This document shows, piece after piece, positions 7,996 to 14,480 of a stretch of DNA of 15,451 nt. The notes under the pieces were generated by a model. That model did not search any database, had not been told where the DNA came from, and saw only the letters and a program-made list of their open reading frames with translations. The position numbers were made by a program, and so were the translations under genes. Source of the DNA: CAYZAK01 sp964476445 (GTDB lineage Bacteria; CG03; SLGR01; JAGXOG01); the NCBI GenBank assembly GCA_964476445.1, contig CAYZAK010000040.1, positions 1 to 15,451 on the forward strand, read 5' to 3'. The first letter of the stretch is position 1; every line of letters begins with the position of its first letter.

Positions 7996-9083
7996 TGGCT
8001 GAACGTGTTACCCTTATCCCCGGTGACGGGGTGGGTCCGGAGGTTACCGGAGCGACTCAAAGCTGTATAGAAGCTACGGGGGTGGAAATAGACTGGGATG
8101 TTCAACAAGCGGGGCAGACTGTTATGGAAGCTGAAGGGACCCCTTTGCCTCAAAGAGTGCTGGATTCAATCAAAAAAAACAAGATAGCCCTTAAAGGCCC
8201 CGTAACCACGCCGGTGGGGTACGGATTCAGAAGCGTTAATGTGGCCATCCGGAAAAGTCTGGAACTTTTTGCCTGCATCCGGCCCTCAAAATGTTACCAC
8301 GGTATTGTTACCCCGTACAAAGATGTGGACATAGTGGTGGTAAGAGAAAACACCGAAGATCTTTACGCGGGAGTGGAATTTAAAGCCGGTTCGCAGGACT
8401 GCAGGGATATTATCGATTTTTTAAAGAATAAAAATTTTAATATAAAAAAAGATTCTGGTATAAGTATTAAACCCATATCTGAATCGGGAACTGAAAAAAT
8501 AGTTAAATACGCTTTTGAATACGCCCGAAAGAACGGAAGACGGAAAGTGACAGCTGTTCACAAGGCCAATATAATGAAACATACCGACGGGCTTTTTCTT
8601 TCGGTCGCCGGGGATATAGCTGAGAAAAATCCCGGGATTGAATTTAAAAGTATACTGGTGGATAATCTGGCCATGCAGCTGGTAAAGAATCCCCGGACAT
8701 TCGATGTTCTGGTATTGCCTAATCTTTACGGGGATATAATCAGCGACCTTTGCGCTGGTCTTACTGGGGGTCTGGGTATGGCTCCGGGGGTAAACATGGG
8801 CCGTGAACTGGCTGTATTTGAACCAACTCACGGCAGTGCTCCGGATATTGCCGGCGAAAATAAGGTCAATCCGGCGGCAACTATTTTATCCGGAGTTATG
8901 ATGTTAAAACATATGGGGTATTCCAACGAATCCGAAATTCTGGAAAAAGCGCTGGCCAAAGTTATAAAAGAAGGCCGTAAAGTTACCCCGGACTTAAGAT
9001 CAGCTTCTAATCAAGATAAATGGGTAACAACCCGGGAAATGACCGAGGAAATATGCCGGAAAATAGATCAAATAAAAACCTAA
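7995..9083 (+). CDS. Isocitrate dehydrogenase, NAD-type
   Basis: A 362-residue beta-decarboxylating dehydrogenase that oxidises isocitrate to 2-oxoglutarate and CO2. The substrate-binding helix reads SVNVAIRK (80-87), the S-x-N-V-x-(L/I)-R-K pattern of isocitrate enzymes rather than the Leu- or Arg-rich versions of isopropylmalate or homoisocitrate dehydrogenases. RENTEDLYAGVE (117-128), the catalytic Lys190 (HKANIMK), metal-binding Asp223 and YGDIISD (245-251) are all present. The cofactor loop HGSAPDIAG (279-287) has Asp284-Ile285 where NADP enzymes such as E. coli Icd have Lys-Tyr, so NAD is expected. A CAGGAGGG ribosome site lies just upstream inside the small-subunit gene. It supplies 2-oxoglutarate, probably for glutamate, and NADH. 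An isopropylmalate dehydrogenase is the main alternative but fits the residues less well. Confidence 0.88.
   Translation: MAERVTLIPGDGVGPEVTGATQSCIEATGVEIDWDVQQAGQTVMEAEGTPLPQRVLDSIKKNKIALKGPVTTPVGYGFRSVNVAIRKSLELFACIRPSKCYHGIVTPYKDVDIVVVRENTEDLYAGVEFKAGSQDCRDIIDFLKNKNFNIKKDSGISIKPISESGTEKIVKYAFEYARKNGRRKVTAVHKANIMKHTDGLFLSVAGDIAEKNPGIEFKSILVDNLAMQLVKNPRTFDVLVLPNLYGDIISDLCAGLTGGLGMAPGVNMGRELAVFEPTHGSAPDIAGENKVNPAATILSGVMMLKHMGYSNESEILEKALAKVIKEGRKVTPDLRSASNQDKWVTTREMTEEICRKIDQIKT
9045..9050 (+). promoter_or_regulatory. Shine-Dalgarno-like site deciding the fumarase alpha start
   Basis: GAGGAA lies immediately before the ATG at 9053, inside the end of the isocitrate dehydrogenase gene. Its spacing is short, two bases from the end of the match. 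It still favours 9053 over the in-frame ATG at 9020, which would add eleven residues with no match to the family. Confidence 0.4.
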
Positions 9084-9871
9084 TCCGGAAAATAAAAAAA
9101 CAGATAACTGCACAGATAATTAAATCTACATTTAACCTTCCCGGTACTTTAAAACAGAAACTTAACAGCTGTAAAAAAGAGTCCGAAGGCCTGGAAAAAA
9201 AGTTTTTTAAAAGGATGATTGAAAACCTGGATATTTCTCAAAAAAATAAGATTCCCGCCTGCCAAGACACCGGAATATTTGAGGTATGGGTAAATTTGGG
9301 AAAAAATTTAAAAAAAAACGGACTCAATTTAGATAAAATTATAACCCGGGCGGTAAAAAATGCCCACCGGGAAGGTAAGCTCCGCCGGTCCATGCCCGAC
9401 GGTGTTAAACCGGTCCTACATTTTGAATTTTGGGACAAAAATTTCACAGAAATTATTTTAACTCCCCGGGGATTCGGCAGTGAAAACTATTCTTTTTTAC
9501 ACATGCTTAACCCGGAGACCGGATTTAGAAAAATAATTAAGATGATAACCGGGGATGTAAAAAAAGCCGGGAGCCGGCCGTGTCCTCCGTTTTTAATAGG
9601 CGTAGGGCTGGGGGGGACTGCTTCAAAAGCGGTGGAACTTTCATCCCTGGCTCTTACCCGGATGGATTTTAAACCCACGGATAGGGAAAAAGGAATTTTA
9701 CAAGCGGTGAACAAACTTAAGATCGGCGCCGGGGGTACGGGAGGACAATTTACCGCCATAGGCGCCAAAGTACTGAACTTTCCGGCCCATATAGCCGGTC
9801 TGGCGATGGGAGTCCATATCGGCTGCTGGTGCAACCGGGTTCGGAAAATAAAAATTTATGAAAAAGCTTGA
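9053..9871 (+). CDS. Fumarase, class I (Fe-S), alpha subunit
   Basis: A 272-residue N-terminal subunit of the oxygen-sensitive two-subunit fumarase, which interconverts fumarate and malate. Three cysteines fall where the family places its [4Fe-4S] ligands: Cys70 (PACQDTG), Cys177 (RPCPPFLIGVG) and Cys258 (HIGCWC). GFGSENYSFLHML (140-152), GVGLGGTASKA and the GAGGTGGQFTAIGA/PAHIAGL segments complete the signature. The ATG at 9053 is preferred. A start at 9020 is open in frame but lies deeper in the previous gene and adds an unrelated peptide. The overlap with the upstream gene is 31 bases and with the beta gene 14 bases. L(+)-tartrate dehydratase (TtdA) is a close relative, but the TCA context supports fumarase. 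Confidence 0.87.
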   Translation: MPENRSNKNLIRKIKKQITAQIIKSTFNLPGTLKQKLNSCKKESEGLEKKFFKRMIENLDISQKNKIPACQDTGIFEVWVNLGKNLKKNGLNLDKIITRAVKNAHREGKLRRSMPDGVKPVLHFEFWDKNFTEIILTPRGFGSENYSFLHMLNPETGFRKIIKMITGDVKKAGSRPCPPFLIGVGLGGTASKAVELSSLALTRMDFKPTDREKGILQAVNKLKIGAGGTGGQFTAIGAKVLNFPAHIAGLAMGVHIGCWCNRVRKIKIYEKA

Positions 9872-10373
9872 ACTACCGGTTGAAAATAAAAATATACTGA
9901 ACCGGTACAAAGCCGGTGAAGAGATTCTGATAGACGGCGTTCTTTATACCGCCAGAGATAAAGTACATTTTTTATCCTCTCATAAAAACAGTTGGCCGTT
10001 TCCGTTAAAAAATAACGGTATATTTTACACCGGTCCCACCCCTCCTAAAGATAAATTTGTTTTTGGTTCATGCGGGCCGACCACTTCTTCAAGAATGGAT
10101 TCCTATACCCCTGAACTTTATAAAAGAGGGCTGGCGGTTACCGTTGGAAAAGGCTCCCGGAGCCGAAAAGTAGTTCGGTCCATTAAGAATTACGGCGGCC
10201 TTTATCTTGTCGCTTACGGGGGGTGCGGTGCGCTTTACGGTGATAAAATCGTTGCCTCCCGCACAGTTGCCTACCGGGAGCTGGGGCCTCAGGCGGTTTT
10301 TAGATTGAGGGTGGAAAATTTCCCCGTGGTTGTAGGGATTGACAACCGGGGCAAGAATTTATTTAATACTTAA
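9858..10373 (+). CDS. Fumarase, class I, beta subunit
   Basis: A 171-residue C-terminal subunit partnering the alpha chain. ILIDGVLYTARDKVH (23-37), YTGPTPP (57-63), GSCGPTTSSRMDSYTP (70-85) with the conserved Thr/Ser/Arg substrate loop, and GKGSRS (97-102) follow the family in order. The C-terminus ends with LGPQAVFRLRVENFPVVVGID, also typical. It starts inside the alpha gene with no strong ribosome site, consistent with coupled translation and 1:1 subunit supply. Together the subunits feed malate to, or take it from, the malic enzyme upstream. Confidence 0.88.
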   Translation: MKKLELPVENKNILNRYKAGEEILIDGVLYTARDKVHFLSSHKNSWPFPLKNNGIFYTGPTPPKDKFVFGSCGPTTSSRMDSYTPELYKRGLAVTVGKGSRSRKVVRSIKNYGGLYLVAYGGCGALYGDKIVASRTVAYRELGPQAVFRLRVENFPVVVGIDNRGKNLFNT

Positions 10374-10374
10374 T

Positions 10375-10830
10375 ATGGGTGTGGAAAAAACGTTAATAAT
10401 AATTAAACCTGATGCGCTGTCAAAAAGACTGGCCGGGAAAGTAATTACCCGGATAGAAGAAAAAACCGATCTTAAGATAATAAGCCTGAAAATGACCCGG
10501 TTGTCCAGAGCTCGGGTCAAAGAGTTTTATATAGAACATAAGGGGAAAGATTTTTATGAACCTCTGACTAGTTTTATCACTTCCAATCCCATACTGGTTA
10601 TGGTGGTAAAAGGTCCGGCCGCCATTCAAAAAATGAGAAATTTAATGGGGGCGACCCACCCTGATGATGCTGATAAAGGAACAGTAAGAGAACTCTGGGC
10701 CCAGGATGGACGACATAATATAATTCACGGTTCGGACAGCATTTCATCAGCGGCCAGGGAGGTGGAGTTTTTCTTTCCAAAAGGGGAAAATTTATATGAC
10801 TGGAAAAAAAAGGAGTATCCCATAGTATGA
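10375..10830 (+). CDS. ndk: Nucleoside diphosphate kinase
   Basis: A 151-residue enzyme that moves the terminal phosphate between nucleoside triphosphates through a phospho-histidine. KTLIIIKPDA (5-14) carries the conserved nucleotide-binding Lys11, and NIIHGSDS (115-122) holds the catalytic His118. ATHPDDADKGTVR matches the family loop (ATxPxxAxxGTIR). The segment after it reads ELWAQDGRHN instead of the common GDF/AD-type sequence, a small deviation. The ATG at 10375 lies one base after the fumarase beta stop. A TTG at 10339 would extend the frame by twelve residues without family support. No clear ribosome site is seen. Its place between fumarase and acetate kinase suggests it passes ATP-derived phosphate to GDP or other nucleotides. 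The stop overlaps ackA by ATGA. Confidence 0.92.
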   Translation: MGVEKTLIIIKPDALSKRLAGKVITRIEEKTDLKIISLKMTRLSRARVKEFYIEHKGKDFYEPLTSFITSNPILVMVVKGPAAIQKMRNLMGATHPDDADKGTVRELWAQDGRHNIIHGSDSISSAAREVEFFFPKGENLYDWKKKEYPIV

Positions 10831-12044
10831 GAAATATACTGGTTTTAAACTGCGGAAGTTCTTCGGTAAAATATGAGTTAATGGATATTGAAAAATCCGA
10901 TATAATAGCCCGGGGGGTGGTGGAAAGAATAGGAATGGACGAAGCGGTACTTCATCACCATTTTAAAAACGGTAATGATTATGTAGATATCAAAAAAGTT
11001 AAAAATATACCCACCCATCGCAAAGCTATTAAACTTATAGTGGATGTTCTTAAAAACAAAAAATACGGAGTTATACAGGGGCCGGATGAAATTTACGGTA
11101 TAGGACACCGGGTGGTACACGGTGGAGAAAAATATACTAAGTCGGTGTATGTTACCGAAGTGGTAAAACAGGATATAAAAGATTATATAGAGCTGGCGCC
11201 TCTTCACAACCCCCATCATTTGGCCGGAATCGAGGCCTGTGAAGATCTCATTCCCGAACATCCTCAGGTAGCTGTCTTTGATACCGCATTCCACCAGACC
11301 ATGCCCAGAGAGGCGTATATGTACGCCCTGCCGTATGAATACTATAAAAAATACGGTATAAGAAAATACGGTTTTCACGGAAGTTCCCATAAGTACGTAT
11401 CCCAGCGCGGTGCTAAAATTCTTGACCGGTCCCTGCAGGATTTAAAGATTATATCCTGTCATCTGGGAAACGGTGCTAGCGCCTGCGCGGTGAAAAACGG
11501 TAATTCGGTGGATACCTCTATGGGATTTACGCCGTTGTCCGGACTGGTCATGGGAACCAGAACCGGGGATTTTGATCCGGCCATACTGCTATATATAATG
11601 AACAAGGAAGCTTATTCTGCCAGCGAAATTAATTCTCTGATAAACCGGCATTCCGGTTTAAGGGGCCTTTCAGGCATTTCCCGTGATTTCAGGGAAATAA
11701 TAGAAAAATATAAAAAAGGGAGTTATCGGGCCAAGCTGGCCGTGGATGTGTTTTCCTACAGGTTAAAGCATTACATAGGGGCCTACACGGCAATTATGAA
11801 CGGCCTTGATGTTCTTATATTTACCGCGGGAATAGGGGAAAATTCAGTGGAATTAAGAGAAATGGCCTGCGCTGATTTAGAAAATATGGGCATTAAATTA
11901 GATAAAACCAAAAATATAGAATGCAATGCCCGGGAGGGAATTATTTCATCTAAAGATTCAAAAGTTAAAGTAATGTGTATCCCCACCAACGAGGAATTGC
12001 TCATAGCCCGGGAAACTGACAGCATAATTAAACAAAATGAATAA
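10827..12044 (+). CDS. ackA: Acetate kinase
   Basis: A 405-residue cytosolic enzyme interconverting acetyl phosphate + ADP and acetate + ATP, the substrate-level ATP step of acetate-forming anaerobes. VLNCGSSSVKY (6-16) is the N-terminal nucleotide/acetate signature. GHRVVHGG (93-100) carries Arg95, FDTAFHQTMP (151-160) the catalytic Asp152, GFHGSSH (182-188) His184, HLGNGAS (212-218) the phosphate loop, and MGTRTGDFDP (242-251) Arg245. TAGIGENS follows near the C-terminus. All catalytic residues are present and the length is usual. GGAG at 10811-10814 lies twelve bases before the start, which overlaps the ndk stop. No phosphotransacetylase gene is present in the window. Butyrate or propionate kinase is possible but less likely at this length and motif set. 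Confidence 0.93.
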   Translation: MRNILVLNCGSSSVKYELMDIEKSDIIARGVVERIGMDEAVLHHHFKNGNDYVDIKKVKNIPTHRKAIKLIVDVLKNKKYGVIQGPDEIYGIGHRVVHGGEKYTKSVYVTEVVKQDIKDYIELAPLHNPHHLAGIEACEDLIPEHPQVAVFDTAFHQTMPREAYMYALPYEYYKKYGIRKYGFHGSSHKYVSQRGAKILDRSLQDLKIISCHLGNGASACAVKNGNSVDTSMGFTPLSGLVMGTRTGDFDPAILLYIMNKEAYSASEINSLINRHSGLRGLSGISRDFREIIEKYKKGSYRAKLAVDVFSYRLKHYIGAYTAIMNGLDVLIFTAGIGENSVELREMACADLENMGIKLDKTKNIECNAREGIISSKDSKVKVMCIPTNEELLIARETDSIIKQNE

Positions 12045-12858
12045 AATAAAAGCAGCATTCAGGATTGCCCGGGACATAAAAGAATTTAAGTTTGAAAATA
12101 AGTTAATTGCCCGCAAGTTTAAACCGGGTCAATTTTTAATAGTCCGCACCGGTAAAGAAGGGGAGCGTATTCCCCTTACCATAGTGGATACCGGAGACAG
12201 TCTTGTCCGGGTAATAATTCAGAAAGTGGGACTTTCCACAAAAAAGATCTTTCAGCTTGAAGCAGGGGATAGTTTTGAAGATGTTTCCGGCCCTCTTGGC
12301 AAACCTTCAAAGTTAAAAAATTACGGCGATGCATTATGTATAGGAGGAGGTATAGGAGCCGCCCCACTTCTTCCCGTTGTTCGTAGATTGAAGGAACTGG
12401 GAAATAAAGTTACCGTTATTGAAGGAGTGAGAAATAAAGATTATCTTATTTTAAAGGATGAATTAGAAAATACCGCTGACCGTTTTATACTTACCAGCGA
12501 TGACGGTTCTGTGGGGAAAAAAGGTCTGGTTACCGGACCATTTAAAGAAAATATCCGGAAAGGGCAGATCCCCGATTTTGCTTTTGCCGTGGGCCCGGCG
12601 GTGATGATGGAGGCGGTAAGTAAAATTACCCAAAAAAACAACATACCCCTTACAGTGAGTTTAAACCCCATAATGGTCGACGGCACGGGAATGTGCGGTG
12701 CCTGCCGGGTTGAGGTAGCCGGAGAGACAAAGTTCGGGTGTGTGGACGGTCCGGAGTTTGACGGAAATAAAGTGGATTTTGAACTTTTAATTAAAAGATT
12801 GAATATGTACGAGAACGAAGAGAAAGCCGTCTCCGGCTGCAGTGAGCATGGCAGTTAA
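12037..12858 (+). CDS. nfnA: NfnA: FAD/[2Fe-2S] subunit of NADH-dependent reduced ferredoxin:NADP+ oxidoreductase
   Basis: A 273-residue small subunit of the electron-bifurcating transhydrogenase Nfn (also called SudB or NfnS). The N-terminal FAD domain includes ERIPLTIVD (43-51). The NAD(H)-binding domain begins at CIGGGIGAAPLLPV (101-114), and AVGPAVMM (184-191) is typical of this branch of ferredoxin-NADP reductases. The C-terminal cluster motif is DGTGMCGACRV with a later FGCVDGPEFDG. Asp215, Cys220, Cys223 and Cys235 match the one-Asp/three-Cys [2Fe-2S] ligation described for Nfn. The start overlaps ackA by 8 bases and the end overlaps the large-subunit gene. The complex makes NADPH from NADH plus reduced ferredoxin, or runs in reverse. 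Sulfide dehydrogenase is the older name for the same family. Confidence 0.9.
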   Translation: MNKIKAAFRIARDIKEFKFENKLIARKFKPGQFLIVRTGKEGERIPLTIVDTGDSLVRVIIQKVGLSTKKIFQLEAGDSFEDVSGPLGKPSKLKNYGDALCIGGGIGAAPLLPVVRRLKELGNKVTVIEGVRNKDYLILKDELENTADRFILTSDDGSVGKKGLVTGPFKENIRKGQIPDFAFAVGPAVMMEAVSKITQKNNIPLTVSLNPIMVDGTGMCGACRVEVAGETKFGCVDGPEFDGNKVDFELLIKRLNMYENEEKAVSGCSEHGS

Positions 12859-14236
12859 AAAAGAACGATATCCGGTAAAAAAAAGGGAACCCTCTCGAAG
12901 AAAAAACGATTTTAACGAGGTTTCCGAAGGCTATGCTGAGAAACTGGCTAAAAAAGAAGCTCTAAGATGTCTTATGTGTCCGGACAGTCCCTGTGTTAAG
13001 GGGTGTCCGGTAAGTATAGACATACCCGGATTTATCCAGGCTATTTTAGATGAGGATACCAAAAAAGCTTTTCAAATTATTACCCGTTCCAATGCTTTGC
13101 CGGGAGTCTGCGGCCGGGTCTGTCCCCAGGAAGATCAGTGCGCGGATATGTGCGTCATGGGGAAAAAATTTGAACCGGTAAATATAGGGGTTCTGGAAAG
13201 ATATGTAGCCGATAAAGCAGTAGAAGAGGGAGTGTCCAGAAGTAAAATCCGGGGCATAGACCGGTCAAAAAAATCCGTCGGAGTTGTCGGAGCCGGTCCG
13301 GCGGGACTTACAATAGCCGGAGATATGGCGGCGTACGGTTTTCCGGCTACAATTTATGAAGCCCTTCATAAACCGGGAGGAGTTTTACGGTACGGTATAC
13401 CCGAATTCAGGCTGCCCAATAAGGTTATAGACCGGGAGGTAAACAACCTTCTGGATTTGGGGGTGGAATTAAAGACCAATTTTGTAATCGGCAAGATATT
13501 AACTTTAGAAGAACTGTTAGAGAATCACGGCGCCGTTTTTTTGGGTATAGGAGCGGGACTGCCCCGGTTTATGGGAATTCCCGGAGAAAATTTAAACGGG
13601 GTATACTCAGCTAACGAGTATTTAACCCGGAGCAATTTAATGAGGGGATACCGGTTTCCCGAGTATGATACCCCTATAAGACGGGGTGATAGAGTAGCCG
13701 TGATCGGTGGCGGTAACGTGGCCATGGATTCTGCCCGTACGGCAATCCGGCTGGGGGCTGATAAGGTTTACAATATATACCGCAGGTCTAAAGTGGAAAT
13801 GCCCGCCCGTGACGAGGAAATAGAAAACGCTGTGGCCGAAGGCGTTGAACTTAAACTTTTAAGAAATCCGGTTAGAATAAAAGGGGATAAGGATAAGAAC
13901 GCAACCACTCTAAGGTGCATAAAGATGAAACTCGGAGAACCGGACAACTCCGGCCGTAGACGTCCTATAGAAATTCCGGGATCTGAATTTGATTTAAAAG
14001 TGGATGTGGTAGTCATGGCCATAGGGACCGGCCCAAACCGGGTTTTACTGGAATCCACTCCCGGGTTAAAGTTAAATGAATGGGGTTACGTAGATGTGGA
14101 TAAAGATACTTATGAAACCAATATTTCCCGGGTATTCGCAGGGGGGGATATAGTTACCGGCGGGGCCACGGTTATAAGCGCGATGGGTGCCGCCCGCAAA
14201 GCGGGAGAGATTATTAAAAATAGGTTAAATAATTAA
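12848..14236 (+). CDS. nfnB: NfnB: FAD/2x[4Fe-4S] NADPH-binding subunit of the Nfn transhydrogenase
   Basis: A 462-residue large subunit, homologous to the small subunit of glutamate synthase. Two cysteine groups, Cys41/44/49/53 and Cys88/92/98/102, lie in the N-terminal ferredoxin-like domain and bind two [4Fe-4S] clusters; Glu95 sits in the second group. VGVVGAGPAGLTIAGD (144-159) binds the bifurcating FAD. VAVIGGGNVAMDSARTA (283-299) with the following YRRSKVEMPAR (311-321) is the NADP-binding site, the two Arg residues suiting the 2'-phosphate. FAGGDIVTGGATVISAMG (430-447) is the C-terminal FAD contact. The ATG at 12848 is chosen over an in-frame GTG at 12842, which adds two residues; both lie inside nfnA. 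Pairing with nfnA makes a stand-alone glutamate synthase subunit unlikely. Confidence 0.92.
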   Translation: MAVKKERYPVKKREPSRRKNDFNEVSEGYAEKLAKKEALRCLMCPDSPCVKGCPVSIDIPGFIQAILDEDTKKAFQIITRSNALPGVCGRVCPQEDQCADMCVMGKKFEPVNIGVLERYVADKAVEEGVSRSKIRGIDRSKKSVGVVGAGPAGLTIAGDMAAYGFPATIYEALHKPGGVLRYGIPEFRLPNKVIDREVNNLLDLGVELKTNFVIGKILTLEELLENHGAVFLGIGAGLPRFMGIPGENLNGVYSANEYLTRSNLMRGYRFPEYDTPIRRGDRVAVIGGGNVAMDSARTAIRLGADKVYNIYRRSKVEMPARDEEIENAVAEGVELKLLRNPVRIKGDKDKNATTLRCIKMKLGEPDNSGRRRPIEIPGSEFDLKVDVVVMAIGTGPNRVLLESTPGLKLNEWGYVDVDKDTYETNISRVFAGGDIVTGGATVISAMGAARKAGEIIKNRLNN

Positions 14237-14240
14237 TCTT

Positions 14241-14480
14241 ATGGGTAAAAAAAGAAAAAATAAAAATACTCAAATTTTGGAATGTCCGGACTGCGGTAAA
14301 AAAACAAAAAAAACTAAAATAAATTTTTGTCCTTCCTGTGATAGAGAGTTATTTATTCCAGTCCTGGATAAAAACTGGAATTATAAAATACTGGCAGTTA
14401 TTTTTTTAGTAATTACTTTACTGTACATACTGTTTGTTATTTTTAAACCTAAAATTTATTATTTTCTGGATAAAGTTTAA
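14241..14480 (+). CDS. Small zinc-ribbon membrane protein, function unknown
   Basis: A 79-residue protein with a very basic N-terminus (GKKRKNKN), a four-cysteine zinc ribbon CPDC (15-18) and CPSC (30-33), and one hydrophobic segment at about 49-68, followed by a short basic-aromatic tail. The layout suggests a cytoplasmic zinc ribbon tethered to the inner membrane. It starts four bases after nfnB with no clear ribosome site and is the last gene of the + strand array. No family is recognised; zinc-ribbon plus one-helix proteins are common and diverse. Its stop codon overlaps that of the convergent hydrolase gene. Confidence 0.7.
   Translation: MGKKRKNKNTQILECPDCGKKTKKTKINFCPSCDRELFIPVLDKNWNYKILAVIFLVITLLYILFVIFKPKIYYFLDKV

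Noticed and set aside
9020..9052. Upstream in-frame ATG as the start of fumarase alpha
   Set aside because: The extra eleven residues only reflect the other frame of the isocitrate dehydrogenase gene and have no family match; the ATG at 9053 has a nearby GAGGAA.
7995..9083. Isopropylmalate dehydrogenase (leuB) label
   Set aside because: The substrate helix SVNVAIRK and the RENTEDLYAGVE segment fit isocitrate dehydrogenases, and the neighbours are TCA enzymes.
10339..10374. TTG start extending NDK by twelve residues
   Set aside because: The family starts a few residues before the KPDA strand, which the ATG at 10375 provides. The extension lies wholly in the fumarase beta gene.
10878..11390. 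170-residue open frame on the - strand opposite acetate kinase
   Set aside because: The + strand encodes a complete acetate kinase with all active-site residues. The - strand frame is aromatic-rich and without motifs.
12848..14236. Glutamate synthase small subunit (gltD) label
   Set aside because: No glutamate synthase large subunit is nearby, whereas the nfnA-type partner with its Asp/Cys [2Fe-2S] motif directly precedes and overlaps it.
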